A stretch of DNA of 50,523 nt from Nephromyces sp. MM_2019 (lineage: Eukaryota; Apicomplexa; Aconoidasida; Nephromycida), in contig JADHZB010001505.1 of the NCBI GenBank assembly GCA_015657535.1, forward strand, positions 2,985-53,507, in the 5' to 3' direction. A model generated the notes under the pieces. It worked only from the letters and a program-made list of their open reading frames with translations. It was not told the origin of the DNA and ran no database searches. The position numbers and the translations under genes are program-made. Of the stretch, positions 9,791 to 21,223 are shown one piece after another; positions within the stretch are counted from its first letter, which is position 1; each line of letters opens with the position of its first letter.

Positions 9791-12700
9791 TCAACTTTCA
9801 TCAAAAATTCGCCGTATATCATTCCGCACCTCCAGCTCTCGGAGGTTATAGCCTACGGCCAGTTGCCACATGCACAGCTGGGCTATCGCAGAGCCAGTTT
9901 GCTGTGTAATTGCTTCTACGCCTGTATCACGAAAAGCTCCAAGACCTGAAGACAATCAAAATAAAGAACATCGAAAAATGCAGCGAAAAGAGGAATATAA
10001 GAAGCTTGTGGTGCTCCTCTAGTAATGTAAAAAATGTCTAAAAAAATTCTCAAATCTTCCCTGCTAAAGCCCTTTTTCCGATTCTGTAGTGTACGTACAC
10101 ACAAGAAATTTTAGAAACGAGGTTTCTTCTCAGGAATGTAAAATACACATCACAACAGAAAATGTTAATCATGGAGAAAGCTACGAAAAGTGAATCAGAG
10201 AAGAGAAAGAAGCATAAAAATTAACTTCATAATAGGCTTACTAGTTGATTCAAGCGTTCACACGCGCACATTTTCACATCAAAATATAGATAAATATACA
10301 GATACACAGATACACATACACGCAGATAACACAAATATAGACACAAATATACACAAGCCCAAATATAAACACAAACACGAAAACACAAAAACATTCACAC
10401 GAAAACACACACATACCCCAACACAAACACACACACCTCCACGCTAGTCCAATCGAAGCTGCCTCCAACTCACACACTACTCTAATTCAACCCCAAAAAA
10501 GGAAACCACAACGCTGCACCTCATCACAAGCCCCCTCCACACACCTTCTACGATGATATTCGTGATATTCTTCATGGCCTTCAGAACGTCTTCTCCAATG
10601 TTTTCAGTTAAGCTCCTTACTTGAGGCTCTTGCAGCATTTTGATGTAAGTTAGAAGATCGTCGTGGCTAGGCTTATTCCCGACATTTCTAAAAGCTCTCA
10701 GCTTCATCTTCAAACTACTTATCCTGCTCTTGAACTCATTGAATACCTTCCTGACGTCACTACGCATCAAACGTCCATCTTCAAAGAGCAAATTCACCTC
10801 CCCTTCAGACTGCAGTGTGCAGGAGTCAATGGGCGCATCATCTATCTCTTTTTTCAACCTCAAAAAAGATGTGGCAAAAACATCAGCCTCGCCACCTTCA
10901 GCAGGGGGTGTGTGGGAAGAGTTCAGATCTATAGTGTCACTATGAGGAGAGACTCTCTCATTGGATTTAGCACTGAAGACTCCATAGTTGAAGCCTGAAT
11001 CTCTTACTTTTTCAGAAGAAGAAGAAGAAGAACCAGAAGAACCAGAAGAACCAGAAGAACCAGAAGAACCAGAAGAAGAAGAAGAAGAAGAACCAGAAGA
11101 ACCAGAAGAACCAGAAGAACCAGAAGAACCAGAAGCTGAAGACTCGCTATTCTGCAATTTGCAAGTTTTTACGGGAGAAGAAGAAGCAGAATCAACTTGA
11201 GACTTCAAGGAATTACCCGCATCAAATGGAGTCATTTTTTCCGAATGCGTATGTGGCTTCTTTAAAGCTCTTTTGTGCGAAGAATGCTTCTTCTTGAGCT
11301 CCCAGTAAGTGCCCTTGTGTTGAGAAAAATCCTCCTTACACGACTGGGAACCATCACTAGGCCTTTTGTACTCACCTAGATCATCAGAAGCTGAGCTCTT
11401 CACTGAAATTTGAGCAGGAAGAAGATGATCCTCACCAGAATTTTGGGGCTTTTGCTGAAGTGTAGAGGATGAGGTAGAAGAAGCCTTTTTTGGCTGTGAA
11501 TCTTCTTCCTTTTCAACATAAAGTTGATTTGCAGCAGCAGAGTTTTGAGGAGTTGAAACGCTCGTACTACGGTTGCCAAGATAAGCAGAAGAAAACAGTG
11601 TGTTAACGACACAACCTAGAAAAGACCCATCGCTGACCCAAGAAAACAATCCACCCCTCTCAGAAGATTTGAACCCCCCCCCCTCTTCTGGCTGCTCAAA
11701 ACATTCTCTTCAACCCCACCATCCTTCAAATATTCCCCTTCTTTGGCGGTATCCTTAGTATCACCACCTTTGCCAGCGCCATGCACAAGAGCTCCATCCT
11801 CTTCAACCCCTCTCATAGCATCTTTCTGCTGTGGAATCACCGGAATCTCCTCCTTCCCCTTCCTTCTCACCCTAAGGCCTTCTTCATTGAGGCCAGCTGG
11901 TGGAGTATCACCCGTGAAGACAGCAATCTGCTGCCCAGAAGCTGACATTGCGTTGAAATTTTGAGATTGGGTAGCCTTTTGAGATTGAGCAGCCTCATGA
12001 TACTCACCCCCCTCCTGCAGCTCACCACCCCCCATCTTCAATACTACATCATCATCCTCATCCCCATCCCCTGCCACTATATCATCACGAGCTTTCAACT
12101 CATCTTCTTCGCTTTTCTCAACAGATTTTGAGCTAATCACAGCTTGAACAGGCAGCTGCTGATTGTTTTTAGCGACTGGAGCTGTGTCCTTAGCATTGCT
12201 TACGCTGGGAGATTGAAGAGAATGAGAGGTTAAGGGGGGTGGTGCGTTTTTGGAGGAATTTCCACCACCCCCTTCTTCTGGAGGGTATATTGGTGCCACA
12301 GCATCAAGAGAAGATACACAGAAATGAGGAGGGATATTATCCTGGGAAAGCTGCTCTTCCTCGCTCAAAAGGCTGTCCTGGCTGTGAACACCCCCTCCCT
12401 CCAAGGCATCATACGAAGGCGAAGAATGGCCTTTTGAATTGCTCGCTTCCAATGCTTTTCTGTCCTCTTTCATAGCTTGGAATCCTTCATTGGAAGGCAT
12501 GCGTGCAGGATACGCACGCTCAACAGAGGGAGTAGTAGAACTATCACCATTAGGTAAATTAGATGATGGTAAGATTAGAGGACGATCTGTGTGTGGCTTC
12601 TTCACACTTGCTTTTGATAGAGCATGATCGGTGTGTGGTTTCTGCATACTCGCCATTCTTTCCTTAGTAGCATCACCACCACCAATAGAAGCAGAATCTT

Positions 12701-14693
12701 CCAGCTTAACGCTAGGATTCTCAAGATCATCTTTAAAACCAGTCAAACCAACACCAGAGCTTTCTCCTTCTTCATCATTTCCCTGGGATAGAAGTTCTGA
12801 AGAAAAATCATCCAAAATATCAGTTTCTCCTTTTAAAGTCTTTACATTACTATCACTAGCATTCATAGAATCCGCGAGACTCAGCCTATACTCGGCATTC
12901 TTCAACATATAGCCAGTCAGCTGAAGCTGAAACATCAAGTTAGCCAACTTCTCTCCGGTTGTTAAGATAGTAGTCTCTAAAGCAAACTTCGGGAGGGTTC
13001 CAACTAAGCCCATTATAGTGCCACGAGCAGCCTCCTGCACACGCTTTGGGGTAGCCTTTACAAACCTTGAGATCATCTCATTTGGTGAGAAGCGGATAAT
13101 CGACTCAAAGTAGCTCTTAGAGTCGACCAAATCAGATGAAGATAGGGGGTACGTGTTGTCTGAAGGAGAGGACGGGGCGGATGAAAGTGAGTTTAACCCT
13201 TGCTGGAAAGGAGGAAACTTTACTACTCCTCCGCCTTGATCCTGTGCAGGAGGTGGTGGTGGTCGCGACGATATCTCCCCATCGTGGGAGGGTGCACCAG
13301 CACGTGGGGTGTGTGTGGGGAAGTGACGACCTTCATCGTGATTGCTGCCAGATGGATCATAGTAGTAGTTCGTGGGGGGCTCTTGGTAGCCATTTTGACC
13401 CCCTTCATCTCTATTAAGGAAGGAGGAGGGGGTTGTACCCCCCAGGGGATTGCTGAGGGGGAGGTCAAGAAGACCAGCTGACTCACACGAAGGCTCGATA
13501 GCTGAAGAACTTTCACGGCCTGCGAGTGAGTCGCCTCTAATGAATGGGCTAGTTCCATCTTCAGGCTCATCATCGTCGCTCTCTGGGGGTCCCCCAACAT
13601 AGGGTGGGGTGGCTGCATGAAGCCTACTTCTTGCTAGAGATCGTTCGCTTACTCGGTTAATGTAGAGTGCTGGATAAGATCTTGAAGATTTAAGTGTTGG
13701 AAGCTCCCAATAAGGAGAAAATCGACTTTTTAGTGGTTGTGTAGATGATTCACAAAGCAGGGAGCCACCATTCACTCGTTGAATAGTGTAAAATGGGGGA
13801 ATACTCCTACGAAGCATACGAGTTTGAAATGCCATAGGCAGTGATTGTGAAGATGGGAGCTGTTGCTTGCTCACGGAGCTTGAAGAATCAGCATGCAAAG
13901 CTGATACGTGTGGCACACAAAGCACTGAGAGCTTAGTTGGAGGGTTTGACATGAGAGAGGGAGACGATACAATCTGCACACACAATGCTGAGAACAGACT
14001 CGAAGGTTTTCCTACCAGAGATGGAGGAATGCGAGATTTTTGCCAGAGGAAGTTAGCAGCTTCAGCTCCTCCTAAAACATTTTCATTTAACATAGATAAC
14101 GCGGCAGGCTGAAGTCGACTGAAGCTGGCGAATGCACCATCTAATGGAGGCATACATCGCAGATAACCCCCCAATAATGTGTACACCAACAAACAGCAAA
14201 GAATAACCTCGCTAGCAGGCAGAAAACGACATTTTTCCCTCCCAGAATAGGCTCTGCAAGGCAGTTTCATTGGTGTGCAATGAGAGGGAGGGAGGGGGGG
14301 GGGTAGAGAGCAACTTTTTCCATCGTCGAAGCATTCAGTGGATGGGTTTGGGGGTTTTCCGACTATGAAACTATCTTCAATCCCCCCTTCTGATGAAGAC
14401 ATGTAACTCGAGGGGTGTGCATTTGTATTATTACAGCCACCGTTTGTACTATCAGGAGGGGCATTAGAGGGATCATCCCTTCTACTGGAGTAACAACCTC
14501 TTTTCCCTGCCTCAAAGACGGCTATACTATACGCAGTATAAAGCTTGCTTTCAGGTGGGTAAGAACACACACAAATAACAAGCGAAGAAGCTGCATCTCT
14601 TTGGAGCGGATACAATTGGCCCAGACAATCGAAAGCACCAACTAGTGAAGCTATTTTAGCATTTTCACGCTTCTTCTTCAAAGATAAATCCAT
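9791..14693 (-). CDS. Tandem DUF760-domain protein, probable plastid-targeted; apparent frameshift
   Basis: Exon 1 runs from 14693 to 10545, exon 2 from 9945 to 9791 (stop TGA); intron 10544-9946 has donor GAAG|GTGTGT and acceptor CTTCAG, phase 1. DUF760 copy 1 is at about residues 527-604 (13115-12882): FESIIRFSPNEMISRFVK, GLVGTLPKFALETTILTTGE, LTGYMLKNAEYRL. Copy 2 is split by the intron: DLLTYIKMLQEPQVRSLTEN then TGSAIAQLCMWQLAVGYNLR. Between them lies a long Ser/Gly/Glu-rich linker. Exon 1 is open as two overlapping frames, 14693-11616 and about 11714-10545; one extra G in the G10 run (plus-strand C 11674-11683), or a 23-nt intron at 11714-11692, joins them. ATG 14693 is the first Met, but internal ATG 14270 begins a basic stretch and the hydrophobic VILCCLLVYTLLGGYLRC, then a Ser/Arg-rich region, like a bipartite plastid leader. 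DUF760 proteins in plants are chloroplast proteins of poorly known role. Family assignment is firm; targeting is inferred. Confidence 0.75.
10262..10440. repeat. CA-rich tract inside the DUF760 intron
   Basis: Imperfect ACACAAATATA and AACACA units, GT-rich on the coding (minus) strand, immediately following the donor region of the intron. ORFs on either strand here are low-complexity artefacts. Confidence 0.85.
11014..11134 (-). repeat. Coding GAAGAACCA minisatellite (SSG repeats)
   Basis: Nine-bp units of the plus-strand GAAGAACCA type, in two blocks separated by pure GAA, encode Ser-Ser-Gly repeats with poly-Ser on the minus strand, in the linker between the two DUF760 domains. The plus-strand reading (EEPEEPEEP) is the antisense shadow. 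Copy number is likely polymorphic. Confidence 0.85.
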
Positions 14694-16794
14694 TTTCGCG
14701 CGACAAGAAAGAACTCACGTCTTTCAAGCGCATGAACGAGTCTGAGCACTATAAGAAAACATGCGTCGAAGGGGTTTTCTCGTATGATGTTGTGTGTGTG
14801 GGCGTATTATTCCAATCTGTGAAAATGGCGAAGACGCTCGTTGACTGGAGCGAAAAATCAGCTAAAAAGCCTGTAAAATAAGGCGAAAGAGGAGGGTGGG
14901 AGGTGTTGGGAGTAGAGGAGAGTTGAAAAAACGTCACAAAATCAGAGGGAGAAACATCAATTAAAGGAGCGATTTCTTCGGAAAAGAAAGAAACTTCCTC
15001 ATACAGCGAGCATATATATATCCAAAGGGAAAGGGTGAACTACAATCCCGTGAAGATGAAAAATTTCATCAAAACACCGGAAAAACACCTTCAAGCAATC
15101 CTTGAGGGTGTAGATCATAGAAAAGCCAAGGGCTAAACCAAGAAACCATATACACAGGGGTGACTTTGGATGACATGGATAAAAGACACACCAACACACT
15201 ACCAAATGTATGTGATTCTCCTCTCTCTTCAATAACTTCTTATATCACGTTTCCAACAAATTTTCGCTTGAAGCAAAGCTCACCATCTTATTACCCGGAA
15301 TCTTTATTAATACCCATTTTTTGAGATTTTTCAATACGGGAGATAAGGGGTAATTCGAAAGGATTTTATAGTACTTTTTCGTCTCAAAAAAACACACACG
15401 AGCGTCTCACTCCTCGTGAAGTTACGGTAGCCTTGTATAGAGTGAAACGACTCCGGATCTCCCGTCTCAGTCAAGGAATTCAGAGTAGCGTGGTGGTGAT
15501 ATCAAATGATATAAAAACAACTGCAAAATCAAAAGTGTCTTTAATCAATACTTTGCAATAAAAAGAGATTTTTTATCAGCATTACGGGAAAGTATAGAAA
15601 TCATCGCCCAGAAGGTGCATCAGAAATTTAATATTAGAAAGAAAGCTTCAGCCCTCCTACATTTTTGACTGAAAGCAACAAGAAGAAGAAAAAAACATCT
15701 AAAAAGGTGCTCTCCTTGATGACTTTTAATAGGAGCAATTCAATCACTTTTTGCTGGAAAACAAAGAGAATATGAAGAAAAAAAATCAAAACGACGCTCT
15801 CCTTTTCAGACAAAATGTATAAAGGGGAACATCCGACGATTAAAACCTCCACATTAAAGCATATTAAAACTGAAGTTCAACCAACAAACACCAAAATGTC
15901 AATTAATTTGAAGAAAATTGAATAAATTTGGAGTTAAATTGTATAAAACTCACATTCTAGAAAAGCACTGGAAAATGAGGGTACTTGTGAGAAAATTTTT
16001 TGCTTTAGACGAAATCATTTCGCTGCTCTGTTTCTATAAAGAGGGAAATGCAGAGGGTGTCTCCGAATTATTGCGGGCTTCTTTAGAAGATACATTCGTA
16101 ATAAAAAGAGCAGGAAGATGAAAAAAGCTACTTTGTAGGGAGGAAAAGCTGAGTTGCAGCAATCCCAGCATTGGAAAGATGAAGCAGCAAATAAGGCTGA
16201 TACTCGCGCACACACAATTTTCGATGTTAGTTCTCCGATTTTCTGCGGATGAGAAGCTTTTTTAGGAGAATATTCTCCCAGAAAATGTAAAAAAGCAAAA
16301 ATTTATGTGAATGTGTGAGGAAGAAGCACAAAAGGGGGGTTAATGGGGGTATTAACATGAAGATTTTAAGAGATTCAAGATGTGCATAACCAGCTGTTCC
16401 TGTGGGGTTTTATTGGTGAGAGCTGGTGGAATGCATCAAAAATAAAAGCGCGAGCTTTTTTAGATGAGGAGGGAGGTCGGCTTGTGTGTGGATCCAGCGT
16501 TGTGTGTGTGCATATTTTGGGTGTGTGGATACTGCGTTCTGCGTGTGCGTATTGTCTTGCGTACGAAATTTTATGTGCTTATGTGTGTGCGTGGCTGACC
16601 ACTGCCACTAATTCTTGAAATAGCGCTATCTAAGCAGCTGTCATAGCTGTGACTGTCTAGCACACAACTTACGCACTGGGTGTGCTGTATGTGATGTGCA
16701 ATCCCTGATTTAACATTCGCGCATAAACTGCTTGCACAGAATTAATTGGAAAAAGTGCACACACAAAGGGTCTACCGCTCAACGGGAAACAGCA

Positions 16795-17180
16795 TGTGCA
16801 AATATACACATACAGACACATACGAACATACCAACACACGAATATACAAAACTACACACACACAGATCTCACTGCACACACCAACGTACACTAAAATACA
16901 CCAACATACACTAACACACGCGCACCAACATACACCAACATACAGACACGCACACACACAAACACACGCACACACACATGAACAGACACACATTCTCACT
17001 AGCACATAAACACACTCTCACTAACACGTACACACTGACGCACACACTAACACACATACTAGCACACACACTAACACACACTGACGCACACTAACACACA
17101 CTAACTCACACACACACACACACGCACCAACACACACACACACCAACATACGCTAACACACACGAACACACAGCTATATC
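16795..17180. repeat. Long CA-type microsatellite/minisatellite array
   Basis: Interleaved ACACAC, CAACATACA and CTAACACA units over nearly 400 bp; scattered CA units continue to about 17600. Confidence 0.9.
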
Positions 17181-18259
17181 CAGAAAATGACGTCATAGGG
17201 CATGCTTATATATTCACACACATACACTCCTGCAGGCTACACTATACAAAAATATCACAGACTACAAAAGCATCTACATATATACTATGTAAAGCTAAAA
17301 GCTCATTATCTAAACCTCGAAATATGAGATAAGTACTAAGATATGCTGTATCAGTCTGAAGACATACTATATGTATATGAATACGTAGTATGTATTCGCA
17401 TACACTATAAGAGCCAACACACAGTATAAAAGTGTGAAGACTGATCATATAATGTTCAACACACACTTTAAGAGCACCAAATGTACCATAAAAACCTCAA
17501 TTCACATCATGTAAATGCTAGCACACTATGTATAAACCTCAACTCACATACGCTACACACACACCTTAACTCAACTCACGCTACACACACCTCAACAACC
17601 CAAGACACCACCGAATTGAGCATTATATCAGCACCAACACACACCAAATAGACAAAACATGAGGCAGAGCTCTACAATAATCTGCTTGAAGTTATAGGAG
17701 GAAGCTCGCACACATAGCTTCACTCTATGAATTCCCCTTGCTTCATTTCTAGCAGGCAATGTTGGCTTCATTGCTACATGCCTAGCCAGTGATGCAGACT
17801 TTTCCTCCTTTAGCAGCATATATGATCAAAATCTGCCAAAAGTCTTGTCTGTGGGCAGCACACATACGTTATCTCCACGTTGAGCGATGTTCTCTTGCCA
17901 AACATATGCTGACGAGCCGCAGAAAACCGCTAATCTATATATTTGAAGCACTCGTTTTAGCACACACACAGTAAGCACCAAGGTGTGTGGACTCTGGATC
18001 AATGGATTTTTTTCGAGTATTACCTTCCTCTAGTCTCTAATTGCCCTCTATATTCTACTTTCTCTTCTCTAGTTGCTGTGCTTCTCTGCTTCCTCCCATC
18101 TCTTTCTTGTTTTATCTCCCCAAATTTCTCTCTCTCTTGTTTTAACCAACACACATGCAGCTCAGTGTGTGCACCACATGGCTTGATCTCTTACACAACA
18201 AAGCATTTGGGGCTTGACAATTTGTTCACACACACACAGCGTCGTTATTTCAAGGCCAA

Positions 18260-18340
18260 CTTACACCTACCACACGCACGACCCCATTTCAAGACCCATT
18301 TACACCTACCACACACAGCGACCCCATTGCAAGATCAACC
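18260..18340. repeat. About 40-bp tandem repeat, two copies
   Basis: Each copy contains TTACACCTACCACAC followed by CGACCCCATT and CAAGA. The array grades into ACCACAC units up to about 18370. Confidence 0.75.
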
Positions 18341-18961
18341 CATACCACACACACATACCACACCACGCCCTGCGCTATCGACTACATTTTCACTGTTTTA
18401 ACGAGTCTAAAGCGCCGCAAATATCTTTCTGCAGGGCGCCTTTTCCTCTCCTTTCGAGCTACCCCCTATATCCCGCAGGGTGAATAGCAGCTACCAACCC
18501 AATGCAGTGTGTGCGCGTGCGCACTCGAAATTTACACTTTTGATACTTTTGGTTAGAATCTGCTGTAGGAGGGAGAGGAATAGCCGATTTGGTAGCTTTA
18601 GAGCTTCCGCTTCATGTCGAGGTCAGCTGATTTAGCAGAGAAATTATTTTCGCGCGATTTTGTGAGGAAAACTTTGCGCTTCCGCTTCATGTTGAGCTCA
18701 TTCAGCGGAGTAGGCATTTACGCAATTTTATGTGGGAAATTCTTTGGTTTTTCAATGTGTTTGCAAGGAATGTAGAGACATGCATTACTTTTTGTTAACT
18801 TGGAATTAATCGATTTCTTTTTTCAAAATGTAAAAGATGTTTTGAGTTTTAATTAGTGCGTCGGGTTTGAGGTTGAAGGCTATCAACTGCTTTTGTGGTC
18901 TTTTGAGGGGAGTTTGGGGGTGAGGAGGTGTTTTGGGGGTAGGGAGGGTTTTGATAAGGAT

Positions 18962-19044
18962 GTGCATGTTTTGATGAGAAGGTGGATGTTTTGATGAGAA
19001 AGTGGATGCATTTTTGATGAGGAGGTGGATGTTTTGATTAGAAA
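18962..19044. repeat. 20-bp minisatellite, four units
   Basis: Units GTGGATGTTTTGATGAGAAR at 18962-18981, 18982-19001, 19002-19024 (with a 3-bp insertion) and 19025-19044. Confidence 0.85.
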
Positions 19045-20167
19045 GTTGACGTGTTTTACTTTACCGTGGCAATGCTTATGCACATCGTAGTGAGTTGGCT
19101 GAATTGACGTTTTTTTTATAATTTTTTGGCGAAAATAGCAGCCTGCAGCTTGCATTTCGTATAAAGAGACCATCCTCCTCTTTTGGAAAGTTGAGGAGCA
19201 GATTGCTACTTTTGAGGATGCAGCTGCAATCGATTGTTTTTGCTAGAGCTGCGTGCTGCGAATTCGCCGTTTTTCTGTTTCTTTCTGATGCTTTTTCCGT
19301 GATATTGTCTTCTAGCTTGATTCTTTGTTCCGCAAGTCTCCTCTACTGGCAATGAGAAAATCTCCTCTCCGTGTGTTTATCTCAAGTATCAGAATGGCGG
19401 AATTTGCATACTTTGAAATGAATTTCCTGCATTTTTTAATGTTTTTAACACCTCCAGCGCTGAATGTGGATGAGAGGTGTCTGAGAAGATGGTGAAACTG
19501 CTACGCATGCACTCCCTAATATGTGGGAAAGCAGATTTTATCTAGGCTTATACATGAAAAGTTTTAGGCTTACAAGAGGTGGTTTTCTCATTTTTTGTGG
19601 TTATACCTATTCGTCACTCGTGTTTGTGCGAAGTGATTTCCCGAGTTTTTCGGTTGGATTTGTGTTGGAAGTTGAAGAGATGAGGAAGAAGGGGAATCTC
19701 GTTGCTTTTTTTGGTTATATTCAGAGTTAAAGCGATGAGGAAGAATCTCTTGGCTTGTAGAGGCTTTTTTCCTTCTTTTTTTAGTAATTTTAAGAGATAC
19801 AGCGTGTGTGAAACTTTGTACTTTTGAAAGGTGTGCCTTTCCAATGAGTTGCGGCTGGCAGCATCTTCAAAAAAGCTTTGTGAAACTATTTTGAGTCCCA
19901 CAAAGCTTTATCTGTGGGCTGCATTATGTACAAGAGATTTTATCATCTTTTCATTTCCATTTATTCCTTGAGCATTGATGAGGTATGTTTTAGAATGTAG
20001 TTGTTTAGAGCTTGTGTGTGTAATGCTGTTTGCTCTCCATTGTTAATTTCTAATGTGCCTTTCTTTTGCATGTTTCGGGTTCTTTGAAGAGTTTGATTTT
20101 GCGAATAAATCACTTTCTAGGGTAGGAGAAGAAGCAGAGATTCATTCCTCTTCCCAAAGCGAGCTTC

Positions 20168-20283
20168 TTGCATTTATGTTCTTGTGTCTGTGTGAAGTGG
20201 ATAAGCTAAATAAAGTAGAGTGTTACTATAGAGCAAGTTTATTGCATTCATGTTCTTGTGTGTGCGTGAAGTAGATAAGCTAA
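20168..20283. repeat. Direct duplication of a 42-bp segment
   Basis: TTGCATTyATGTTCTTGTGT and the following GTGAAGTrGATAAGCTAA appear at 20168-20210 and again at 20242-20283, offset about 74 bp. Confidence 0.8.
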
Positions 20284-20671
20284 GCCTGATACTATTCGCT
20301 TCATCGACGTATAAGCTTCTTTTTTTTGCAGTTTGGCGTTTACTGGGTAAGCTGTGCTAGTGTTGGCTTCCGAAGTACTCATCAGTGGGCGTTCTCCCTT
20401 CTCTTCAGAGCGGTGACCGCTACCAAAATCACTAGTAGATCAGAACATTTTCAACGTAAAATCTAAAGGCAGTGTGTTTTTGTCTGTTGTTGGCCTGGAC
20501 GTATTGTCAAGGGATTGTATACCGGTGTCTTGCAAGGTGTGCTATTTTGCTAGTAAAGTTAGTGGTGTGTGACTGTTTGGATGTAGGCATGTTAGGAATG
20601 GAAAGCCTGACTTGTGTGTGCGTGATTGGGTGTGGGGGTAGGATGGTTGGGGGTATTTAGGTTTTGCGGTG

Positions 20672-20690
20672 NNNNNNNNNNNNNNNNNNN
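20672..20690. other. Assembly gap (19 N)
   Basis: A run of N within a G/T-rich tract. True length is unknown. It lies about 530 bp upstream of the importin-alpha start and does not interrupt a gene. Confidence 1.
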
Positions 20691-21223
20691 TGGGGGGGAG
20701 TTTGTAGGTTTTTGCGGGTATCTGTGTATTATTCAAGGTATGTGAAAATTTATCGGGTCTCTTTTGAGGCGTGTGTGCCGCTGTGTGTGCTTGTTTTTTT
20801 TTGCATATTTTTCTCTTAATATCCCCCCCCTTCTTCTTTAGTGGATTATCATTCAATACTAGAATTTTCCTCTATCTTAGCGCGCATGTGATTCGCTCAT
20901 CTTTTTCCCCTGCGATTAGCTCTAAACTTCTTTGCAGCTTCATCTTCACGCTTTCGCTCTCCCTTGTTATCATCGCACATTCTCCATATGCTATTCACCT
21001 CTTTTGGCTCAAAAACTATCTTCAGTAAGAGGTGTATATACAGTAACTTGCTTGCTCGATCCGAATACTTGTGCGCTCTCTCCCTGTATTTCATCTTCTC
21101 TTCTGTGTGCAAAACTGCTTTCTACTCATCTTCTCACGTAGTTGCTTCCCTCAATAAGTGTACTCCATTCCACTCCTCAGTGCTTTGCTCTACATCCCCA
21201 AAGACCCATCCCCCACCCCCCAG

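Larger units (their letters stand above)
14694..21223. other. Divergent intergenic spacer between DUF760 and importin-alpha genes
   Basis: About 6.5 kb between two genes transcribed away from each other, so both 5' flanks and promoters lie here. It holds CA tracts, minisatellites and the N gap. ORFs up to 138 codons (17985-18401) are CA-derived or pyrimidine-rich and I do not accept them. 15918-16121 plus (67 codons, MRVLVRKFFALDEIISLL) looks protein-like but lacks supporting splice partners. Short T-rich or A-rich runs occur but no promoter element could be assigned. Confidence 0.5.

Noticed and set aside
10477..11649. 390-codon ORF as a separate gene with its own start
   Set aside because: Its apparent start is not an ATG, it continues the Ser-rich linker in the shifted frame, and it ends in the first half of a DUF760 domain completed by the exon at 9945-9791. 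It is the 3' part of the DUF760 gene.
11743..13618. Several antisense ORFs of 60-130 codons
   Set aside because: They are shadows of the DUF760 coding exon, with composition dictated by its Ser/Pro codons.
16772..17009. Overlapping Cys/Val or Thr/His ORFs on both strands
   Set aside because: Simple translation of CA/GT microsatellite.
16795..17180. CRISPR-like array
   Set aside because: Units are a few bases long without unique spacers, in a eukaryotic intron-rich context.
17985..18401. 138-codon plus-strand ORF
   Set aside because: Half comes from the CA/ACCACAC repeats and the rest is pyrimidine-rich; no Kozak-like, domain or splice support.
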